Shown one piece after another: positions 57,982-64,000 of a stretch of DNA of 64,000 bases. Source of the DNA: DATEDA01 sp963754305 (GTDB taxonomy: Bacteria; Pseudomonadota; Gammaproteobacteria; Burkholderiales; SG8-39); contig CAVWFR010000014.1 in the NCBI GenBank assembly GCA_963754305.1, forward strand, positions 1 through 64,000, written 5' to 3'. The position numbers were made by a program, and so were the translations under genes. The stretch's first letter is position 1; each line of letters begins with the position of its first letter. Below the pieces are notes generated by a model. That model was not told where the DNA came from and ran no database searches. It saw only the letters and a list, made by a program, of their open reading frames with translations.

Positions 57982-58899
57982 GTGAGCGCGCACATCCCGG
58001 TCCTCCTCGCAGAGGCGGTCGAGGCGCTCCGGATCCGTCCGGACGGCGTCTACGTCGACGCGACCTTCGGCCGCGGCGGACACAGCCGGGCGATCCTCGC
58101 ACTCCTCTCGCCGGCGGGGCGGGTCGTCGCCCTCGACCGCGATCCGGACGCGGTCGCGGCGGCCGGCGCGCTCGGCGATCCACGCTTTGCCATTCATCAC
58201 GCGCCGTTCTCGCGGCTCGCCCAAACGCTCCGGGAGTCGGGCGTGGCGAGCGCGGACGGCATCCTCTTCGACCTGGGCGTCTCCTCGCCCCAGCTCGCGG
58301 CGGCCGAACGCGGATTCAGCTTCCTGGCCGATGCGCCGCTCGACATGCGCATGGACACGACCCGGGGCGAAACGGCGGCGGAGTGGCTCGCGCGCGCGAG
58401 TGAGGCCGACTTGAGGGGGGTGATCAAGAACTATGGCGAAGAACGGTTTGCTGGCGCGATTGCAAAGGCGATTGCAGGTGCTCGCGCGCGAGAGGGGATA
58501 CGCACCACGGGCGAGCTTGCCCGTGTCGTGGCAGCGGCCGTCCGGACGCGTGAGCGGGCGAAGGATCCGGCGACGCGCACCTTCCAGGCTGTACGGATTC
58601 ACGTCAATCAGGAGCTTGAGGAATTGTCGCTAGCGCTGCCCCAGGCGCTCGCAGCGCTCGCCCCCGGCGGGCGGCTGGCGGTCATCAGTTTCCACTCGCT
58701 GGAGGACCGGATCGTGAAGCATTTCCTCCGCGACGCCGCGCGTCCGACTTTGCCCGAGCGGCTGCCGGTGAAAGCCAGCGAAATGCCACCACCGCGGCTG
58801 AGACTCGTCGGCAAGCCGGTCCGTCCGGCGGCTGCGGAAGTGAACGCCAACCCTCGCGCGCGAAGCGCGGTCATGCGCATCGCGGAGCGGCCCGCGTGA
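57982..58899 (+). CDS. rsmH: 16S rRNA (cytosine-1402 N4) methyltransferase RsmH
   Basis: The 305-residue protein has HIPVLLAEAVEALRIRPDGVYVDATFGRGGHSRAIL with the SAM-binding motif, VVALDRDPDAVAAAG, FDLGVSSPQLAAAERGFSFLADAPLDMRMD and ISFHSLEDRIVKHFLRDAAR. These are signatures of RsmH (MraW), which methylates C1402 of 16S rRNA. It lies 12 bases after mraZ and begins with GTG. Confidence 0.96.
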   Translation: MSAHIPVLLAEAVEALRIRPDGVYVDATFGRGGHSRAILALLSPAGRVVALDRDPDAVAAAGALGDPRFAIHHAPFSRLAQTLRESGVASADGILFDLGVSSPQLAAAERGFSFLADAPLDMRMDTTRGETAAEWLARASEADLRGVIKNYGEERFAGAIAKAIAGARAREGIRTTGELARVVAAAVRTRERAKDPATRTFQAVRIHVNQELEELSLALPQALAALAPGGRLAVISFHSLEDRIVKHFLRDAARPTLPERLPVKASEMPPPRLRLVGKPVRPAAAEVNANPRARSAVMRIAERPA

Positions 58900-58944
58900 T
58901 CGCTCCCGCGCGCATCCATCGCCGCTTCGGAGCGGGTCCCGAGC

Positions 58945-59232
58945 ATGGTCCGGCTTAATCTGGCGCTGCTCGCGGTCCTCGCGGGCTGCGCGCTCGGGCT
59001 CGTCACCTCCCAGCACTACGCGCGGAAGCTCTTCGCCGAGCTCGAGCGCGCGCAGGCGCGCGCGAAGGCGCTCGAGGTCGAATACGGCCAGCTCCAGCTC
59101 GAGGCGAGTACCTGGGCCATGCATGCCCGTGTCGAGCGGCTCGCCCGGGACCGGCTGCGGATGCAGCCGCCGGAGCCGAAGCGAATGCAGGTGCTGGAGC
59201 GCCCGAGCGCGCCGGAGGGAGATCCCCGTTGA
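58945..59232 (+). CDS. ftsL: Cell division protein FtsL
   Basis: The 95-residue protein has one N-terminal membrane helix (LNLALLAVLAGCALGLVTSQHYA) followed by a coiled-coil region (LFAELERAQARAKALEVEYGQLQLEASTWA) and a short RMQPPEPKRMQVL tail. This is the FtsL pattern; it joins FtsB and FtsQ in the divisome. Its TGA overlaps the TTG start of ftsI (TTGA). Confidence 0.92.
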   Translation: MVRLNLALLAVLAGCALGLVTSQHYARKLFAELERAQARAKALEVEYGQLQLEASTWAMHARVERLARDRLRMQPPEPKRMQVLERPSAPEGDPR

Positions 59233-60956
59233 AGTTCGCCGACTCGCCGGTGCTCGCCCCGACCTTCCCGCCGTGGCGCTCGCGCCTGGTGGTCGCATTG
59301 CTCGGGCTCGCGTTCGGCGCGCTCGTCGGCCGCGCGGTGTACCTGCAGGGCTGGAACCGCGACTTTCTGCAGGCAAAAGGCGAGTCGCGCTACGGCCGCA
59401 CGATCGACGTCCCCGGTCACCGCGGCCGGATCTTCGACCGCAACGGCGAGGCACTCGCGGTGTCGACGCCGGTCAAATCGATCTGGGCGATCCCCGAGGA
59501 CGTCGCGCTGTCGGCGCGCGATCTGGAGCGGCTGGCGGCGGCGCTCGAGCTGCCGCGGGACGAGCTTCGCCGCAAGCTCGCCGACACCTCGCGCGACTTC
59601 GTCTACCTCAAGCGGCAGATGCCGCCCGAAAGCGCCGAGAGAGTCGCCGGGCTCGGCTTCCCCGGGATCCACCAGAGCAAGGAGTACCGCCGGTACTACC
59701 CGGCAGGCGAGACGATGGCGCACGTGCTCGGGTTCACGGATGTGGACGATGTCGGACAGGAGGGGATCGAGCTCGCCTACCAGGGGCAGCTCGCCGGCCG
59801 CGCCGGCAGCCGCCGCGTGATCAAGGACCGGCTCGGTCAGGTGATCGAGGACGTGGAAGGCGCCCGCGAGGCGCACGACGGTCGCGACCTCGCGCTCGCT
59901 CTCGATTCGCGCATCCAGAACCTGGCGTACGGCGAGCTGAAGCGCGCGGTCGAGGCGCATCGCGCCAAGGGTGGCGGCATCGTGGTGCTCGATGCCGCCA
60001 CCGGCGAAGTGCTCGCGCTCGCGAATCTCCCGTCCTACAACCCGAACAACCGGACGCGGCTTGCCGGCGGGCAGCTCCGCAACCGCGCGGTGACCGATGC
60101 GTTCGAGCCTGGCTCGACGCTCAAGCCGTTCACTGTGGCGCTCGCGCTCGAGAGCGGGCGGATGTCGGCGTCCACCACGATCCCGGTTGCGCCCGGCTCG
60201 CTCACGATCGGTCCCGCGACGATCCGCGACGCCCATCCGGAGAAGGTGCTCACGGTCGAGCAGGTGATCCAGAAGTCGTCGAACGTCGGCGCGGCGAAGA
60301 TCGCCCTGGCGCTCGCGCCCGAGACGATGTGGAATCTCTTCGACGACGTCGGCTTCGGCGCCGCGCCGCGGCTGGGCTTTCCGGGGGAGGCGGTGGGCAA
60401 GGTGCGGCCGTACAAGACCTGGCGGCCGATCGAGCAGGCGACGATGGCGTACGGCCACGGCATCTCCGTGAGCCTGATCCAGCTCGCGCGCGCCTACACC
60501 GCGTTCGCCCGCGACGGCGACCTCGTGCCCCTCGCGCTGGTGCGGGCCGAGGCCGCGCCGGCGGCGACGAAAACCGTCTTCTCCAGGCGTACCGCCGAAG
60601 CCGTCCGCCGCATGCTCGAGCTCGCGGTGCTGCCCGGCGGCACCGCGCCGCGTGCGCGCGTGATGGGCTATCGCGTCGCCGGCAAGACCGGCACCGCGCA
60701 CAAGCAGGAGCACGGCGGGTACGCGCCCGACAAGTACCACTCGTCGTTCGTCGGCTTTGCGCCGGCGTCGCGGCCGCGCCTGGTGGTCGCGGTGATGATC
60801 GACGAGCCGTCCGCCGGCCAGTACTACGGCGGCCTCGTCGCCGCACCGGTGTTCTCGCAGGTGATGGCGGGGAGCCTGCGCATCCTCGGCGTGGCGCCGG
60901 ATACGCCGATGAAGCCGCTCGAGCTGCCGGTACAGGACGTGCGCGAGAGCGTATGA
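59229..60956 (+). CDS. ftsI: Division-specific peptidoglycan transpeptidase FtsI (PBP3)
   Basis: The 575-residue protein has an N-terminal membrane anchor (RLVVALLGLAFGALVGRAVYLQG), a pedestal domain with GHRGRIFDRNGEALAVSTPVKSIWA, and a transpeptidase domain. Active-site motifs are STLK (the catalytic Ser, in EPGSTLKPF), SSN (in QKSSNVG) and KTGT (in AGKTGTAHK). It cross-links septal peptidoglycan. It starts with a TTG coupled to ftsL. The length is normal. Confidence 0.96.
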   Translation: MKFADSPVLAPTFPPWRSRLVVALLGLAFGALVGRAVYLQGWNRDFLQAKGESRYGRTIDVPGHRGRIFDRNGEALAVSTPVKSIWAIPEDVALSARDLERLAAALELPRDELRRKLADTSRDFVYLKRQMPPESAERVAGLGFPGIHQSKEYRRYYPAGETMAHVLGFTDVDDVGQEGIELAYQGQLAGRAGSRRVIKDRLGQVIEDVEGAREAHDGRDLALALDSRIQNLAYGELKRAVEAHRAKGGGIVVLDAATGEVLALANLPSYNPNNRTRLAGGQLRNRAVTDAFEPGSTLKPFTVALALESGRMSASTTIPVAPGSLTIGPATIRDAHPEKVLTVEQVIQKSSNVGAAKIALALAPETMWNLFDDVGFGAAPRLGFPGEAVGKVRPYKTWRPIEQATMAYGHGISVSLIQLARAYTAFARDGDLVPLALVRAEAAPAATKTVFSRRTAEAVRRMLELAVLPGGTAPRARVMGYRVAGKTGTAHKQEHGGYAPDKYHSSFVGFAPASRPRLVVAVMIDEPSAGQYYGGLVAAPVFSQVMAGSLRILGVAPDTPMKPLELPVQDVRESV

Positions 60957-61007
60957 GCGGCGGACGCGTCAGGGAAGAAGGGCGACGAGAGAAGGGTTTC
61001 TCGCCAC

Positions 61008-62555
61008 GTGGACCAGGAAGTCGACCGGATTCTGAGCGAATTGCGTAGATCGAGCGTCACACCGCGCGAGCTCGCGGCCGACAGCCGCGCGCTCGCGCGC
61101 GGCGACCTGTTCCTCGCGTACCCGGGCGAGCACACGGACGGGCGGCGCTTCATCGCCGATGCGATCGCGCGCGGCGCCGGCGCGGTGCTCTGGGAGCGCG
61201 ACGGCTTCGCGTGGCCCGACGGGCTCGCCGCGCCGAATCTCGCGGTCGATGGGCTCAAGCGGCTCGCGGGACCGCTGGCCGCTGAGATCTATGGCCGACC
61301 CTCCGAGCAGCTCTGGGTGTGCGGCGTCACCGGCACCAACGGCAAGACCTCGTGCACTCAGTGGATCGCGCAGGCGCTCGGCGACGCCGGCCGCAGGACC
61401 GCGGTGATCGGCACGCTCGGCATGGGGCTCCCCGGCCGGCTGGAGGCGAGTGAGAACACGACGCCGGACGCGGTCGTGCTCCAGCGCGCGCTCGCGCGCT
61501 TCCACCGCGACGGCGCGCAAGGCGTGGTGATGGAAGCCTCCTCGATCGGCATCGACCAGGGGCGCATCGAGGGCGTGCGGTTCGCCTGCGCGCTCTTCAC
61601 CAACCTTTCGCGCGACCATCTCGACTATCACGGCGACATGGAGCGCTATGCGCAGGCGAAGATGGCGCTTTTCGCCGCGCCCGCGCTCGCGCACGCGGTG
61701 ATCAATCTGGACGACGCGCTCGGCGTGCGCATCGCGGCGGCGTTGGCGGGAAGCGGCGTCGAGCGGATCGGCTACAGCGCCTCGCCCGGCGTCGCGGCTG
61801 CGAGCGGCCTCGAGCACTGGCTGGAAGCGCATGATGTGGATCCATACGGGGTCGATCCATACGGGGTCGATCCACATGGCGTCGGTTCACGAGCGATCGA
61901 TCCGGCCGGCGCCGGACTGCGCTTCAGGCTGGAGTCGAGCCGGGGTGGCGCGCCGGTCGCCACCTCGCTCGTCGGCAGGTTCAACGTCGCGAACGTCCTC
62001 GGCGTCATCGGCGTGCTCCTCGCCGCCGGGCTCGGGCTCGAAGAGGCCGCACTCGCCGCCGCGCGGCTAGAGCCGCCGCCAGGACGGATGCAGCGCCTGG
62101 GCGGCGTGGGACGGCCGCTGGTCGTCGTCGACTACGCGCACACCCCCGATGCGCTCGACCAGGCGCTGGGCGCCCTCCGCGAGCTTGCGCGCGCGCGGGG
62201 CGGCTCGCTGGTCGGCGTGTTCGGCTGCGGCGGAGACCGCGACCGGGGCAAGCGCCCGCTGATGGGCGAGGCGGCTTCGCGTCACGCGGACCGGCTCTGG
62301 CTGACCAGCGACAATCCGCGCGGCGAATCGCCGCCGGCGATCATCGACCAGATCCGTCCGGGCGTGAGCGTGCCGCACGCGGTCCGCGTCGACCGCCGCG
62401 AGGCGATCCGCGACGCGATCGACGCCGCAAGCGCCGGCGACGTCGTGCTCATCGCCGGCAAGGGTCACGAGCCGTATCAGGAGATTGCAGGGCGCCGCGT
62501 GCCGTTCTCGGACGCCCAGGAAGCGCGCGACGCGCTGGCGGGATGGGCCGGATGA
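61008..62555 (+). CDS. murE: UDP-MurNAc-tripeptide synthetase MurE
   Basis: The 515-residue ligase has the ATP-binding GVTGTNGKTSCTQWI motif near residue 105, NTTPDAVVLQRALARF, NLSRDHLDYHGDMERYAQAK, and the DNPRGESP motif that selects meso-diaminopimelate. It adds the third residue to the stem peptide. An unusual triple repeat VDPYG-VDPYG-VDPHG (residues 277-291) sits in the central domain, encoded by three 15-bp units. The start is GTG 61008, 51 bases after ftsI. Its end overlaps murF by 13 bases. Confidence 0.95.
   Translation: MDQEVDRILSELRRSSVTPRELAADSRALARGDLFLAYPGEHTDGRRFIADAIARGAGAVLWERDGFAWPDGLAAPNLAVDGLKRLAGPLAAEIYGRPSEQLWVCGVTGTNGKTSCTQWIAQALGDAGRRTAVIGTLGMGLPGRLEASENTTPDAVVLQRALARFHRDGAQGVVMEASSIGIDQGRIEGVRFACALFTNLSRDHLDYHGDMERYAQAKMALFAAPALAHAVINLDDALGVRIAAALAGSGVERIGYSASPGVAAASGLEHWLEAHDVDPYGVDPYGVDPHGVGSRAIDPAGAGLRFRLESSRGGAPVATSLVGRFNVANVLGVIGVLLAAGLGLEEAALAAARLEPPPGRMQRLGGVGRPLVVVDYAHTPDALDQALGALRELARARGGSLVGVFGCGGDRDRGKRPLMGEAASRHADRLWLTSDNPRGESPPAIIDQIRPGVSVPHAVRVDRREAIRDAIDAASAGDVVLIAGKGHEPYQEIAGRRVPFSDAQEARDALAGWAG
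61836..61880 (+). repeat. Three 15-bp tandem repeats inside murE
   Basis: Three units GTSGATCCATACGGG-like run head to tail (61836, 61851, 61866). The first two differ by one base and the third by more. They keep the frame and code for VDPYG, VDPYG and VDPHG. They are followed by a related stretch, GTCGGTTCACGAGCGATCGATCC. Confidence 0.9.
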
Positions 62556-63913
62556 TGCAGCTCGCCGAAGCCGCCGCCGCGCTGGGTGCAAACGTGGTCG
62601 GGCCCGACGCGCGATTCACGTCGGTGTCGACCGACAGCCGCACGATCGAGGCGGGTGCGCTCTTTGTGGCGCTGCGCGGCGAGCGCTTCGACGGTCACGA
62701 CCACGTCGGTGGAGCGCGCGAGAGCGGCGCGGCCGCGGCGATGGTCGAACGAGTCGGCGGGATCGCGGCGGCGGGCCTGCCGCTCATCGTGGTCGGCGAC
62801 TCGCGGCTCGCGCTCGGAGGCCTCGCGCAGCACTGGCGCAATCGGTTCCGCATCCCGGCCGTCGTCGTCGTCGGCTCCAACGGCAAGACTACCGTCAAGG
62901 AGATGCTCGCGAACTGTTTGCGCGCGCATTTCGGCGAGCGCCAGGTGCTCGCGACGCTCGGCAACCTGAACAACGACGTCGGCCTCCCGCTCACCGCATT
63001 GCGTCTCCGCGAGGAGCACGCGTGCGCGGTGCTCGAGATCGGGATGAACCATCCGGGCGAGACCGGTCATCTCGCCGGCATCGCCGGACCCACGATCGCG
63101 CTCATCAACAATGCGCAGCGCGAGCACCAGGAATTCATGCAGAGCGTCGAGGAGGTGGCCGCAGAGCACGCGGCGGTGATCCGTGCGCTGCCCGACGACG
63201 GCATCGCGGTGCTGAACCGCGACGACCCGCACTACGACTACTGGGCCGGCCTCGCGGGCAAGCGCGCCGTGCGATCGTTCGGCACCGATGCCGGGGCGAG
63301 CGTGCGGGGCCACTATCGGCTCGCGGCGGCCTCGACCGAGATCGAGATCGAGGCCGACGGCGCGCGGGCGGCCGTCACCCTGCAGTTGCCGGGGGTGCAC
63401 AGCGTCCGCAATGCGCTCGCGGCGGCCGCGGCCGCGCTCGCGGCGGGGGCGAGCCTGCACGCGATCGCACGCGGCCTCGCGGCGTTCCGCGCGGTGAAGG
63501 GCCGGCTCCAGTTCAAGCCCGGCCGCAACGGGGTACTCGTCATCGACGACACCTATAACGCCAACCCCGACTCGGTCCGCGCAGCGGTCGATGTACTCGC
63601 GGGTAGCGAGCGCCCGCGGGTGCTGATCCTCGGCGACATGGGCGAGGTCGGCGCCAAAGGCGAGGCGTTCCACACCGAGCTCGGCCGCTACGCCAAGGAG
63701 CGCGGCGTCGAACGCCTGCTCGCGGTGGGACCGCTCGGCCGCGCGGCGGCGCGCGCGTTCGGCGCGGGCGGCGAGCACTTCGAGTCGGTCGAGGCGGCGA
63801 TCGCACGCGCGCAGGGGCTCACCGCGCTGAAGGGCACCATGCTCGTGAAAGGCTCGCGCTTCATGCGGATGGAGCGCGTCGTCGAGCATCTGGTCGCGCC
63901 GGCGGTGCCATGA
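62543..63913 (+). CDS. murF: UDP-MurNAc-tripeptide D-Ala-D-Ala ligase MurF
   Basis: The 456-residue ligase has STDSRTIEAGALFVALRGERFDGHD near the N-terminus, the ATP motif VVVVGSNGKTTVKEML, LGNLNNDVGLPLTALRL, EIGMNHPGETGHLAGIAGPTIALINNAQREH and VIDDTYNANPDSVRAAVDVL. It attaches D-Ala-D-Ala to the UDP-tripeptide. The ATG at 62543 lies within the end of murE; ATG codons at 62552 and 62555 are alternatives closer to the family's usual start. Confidence 0.95.
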   Translation: MGRMMQLAEAAAALGANVVGPDARFTSVSTDSRTIEAGALFVALRGERFDGHDHVGGARESGAAAAMVERVGGIAAAGLPLIVVGDSRLALGGLAQHWRNRFRIPAVVVVGSNGKTTVKEMLANCLRAHFGERQVLATLGNLNNDVGLPLTALRLREEHACAVLEIGMNHPGETGHLAGIAGPTIALINNAQREHQEFMQSVEEVAAEHAAVIRALPDDGIAVLNRDDPHYDYWAGLAGKRAVRSFGTDAGASVRGHYRLAAASTEIEIEADGARAAVTLQLPGVHSVRNALAAAAAALAAGASLHAIARGLAAFRAVKGRLQFKPGRNGVLVIDDTYNANPDSVRAAVDVLAGSERPRVLILGDMGEVGAKGEAFHTELGRYAKERGVERLLAVGPLGRAAARAFGAGGEHFESVEAAIARAQGLTALKGTMLVKGSRFMRMERVVEHLVAPAVP

Positions 63914-63992
63914 GACCGCCGGGGCGCCAAGGGCGAATCCCGAGCGCTCAGCGCGAGGGTAACCCGATGAGCCAGCCAGGGAGCGGACCGGC

Positions 63993-64000
63993 ATGCTGCT
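63993..64000 (+). CDS. mraY: Start of the next dcw gene, probably mraY (cut by the window end)
   Basis: An ATG preceded by AGGGAGCGG opens with codons for Met-Leu-Leu, as MraY does in betaproteobacteria. The gene order murE-murF-mraY also predicts it. Only eight bases are in the window, so the identification rests on position. Confidence 0.5.

Noticed and set aside
61836..61880. CRISPR-like or intergenic repeat
   Set aside because: The three units are head to tail without spacers, keep the frame and lie inside murE.

Overview
The window reads as a chromosomal segment of a GC-rich betaproteobacterium, probably in the order Burkholderiales. Three things point there: six Bug/TctC-type periplasmic binding proteins, a beginning division and cell-wall (dcw) cluster in the order mraZ-rsmH-ftsL-ftsI-murE-murF-(mraY), and REP-like palindromes of the CCGGC..GCCGG kind between genes. 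No rRNA, tRNA, CRISPR array or complete mobile element was seen.

Layout. Bases 1-5.4 kb hold a B12-binding radical SAM protein, a sodium/solute symporter-like permease and a small secreted alpha/beta hydrolase. Bases 5.4-6.1 kb are a recombination scar with the C-terminal pieces of two different tyrosine recombinases facing each other. From 6.1 to 28.6 kb lie many short catabolic or accessory units: a maleate-isomerase-like protein, an LLM flavin oxidoreductase, two MFS exporters, a two-subunit aconitase X, an NfeD/SPFH pair, a TsuA-like YeeE pair, a hydroxyacid dehydrogenase/HpaI aldolase operon, an RraA aldolase next to an orphan DGQHR-domain protein, an SMP-30 lactonase, an Ldh-type dehydrogenase, a VOC protein and two Bug proteins. 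From 28.7 to 35 kb a LysR regulator diverges from a complete heterotetrameric sarcosine oxidase operon (soxBDAG). From 35 to 50.8 kb a LacI regulator and acyl-CoA ligase diverge from a long + strand catabolic run: an M24-fold enzyme, a 3-hydroxyisobutyrate-dehydrogenase-like protein, four Bug proteins, an amidohydrolase, a carboxymuconolactone-decarboxylase-like protein, maleylacetate reductase, an alpha/beta hydrolase, a hydroxyquinol-type intradiol dioxygenase and a frameshifted class II aldolase. From 50.9 kb to the end there are housekeeping genes: kup, maeB, rutE, a 3-oxoadipyl-CoA thiolase and the dcw cluster with its promoter and MraZ operator.

How the genes fit together. The intradiol dioxygenase, maleylacetate reductase and pcaF-like thiolase form most of a hydroxyquinol to maleylacetate to 3-oxoadipate route. 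The many Bug proteins suggest uptake or sensing of carboxylic acids, but no TctA/TctB membrane subunits are present here. The sarcosine oxidase operon would feed C1 units from N-methyl compounds into folate metabolism.

Most notable: a mini-gene that looks like an in-frame internal deletion of an MltF-like transglycosylase; an alpha/beta hydrolase whose nucleophile Ser is Gly; an M24-fold enzyme lacking one metal Asp; an orphan DndB-like DGQHR protein; a four-copy double-hairpin repeat family; a LacI-type operator; four MraZ boxes at an exact 10-bp period; a 15-bp triplicate inside murE; and an unannotated-size 37-residue membrane peptide gene with a very strong ribosome binding site.
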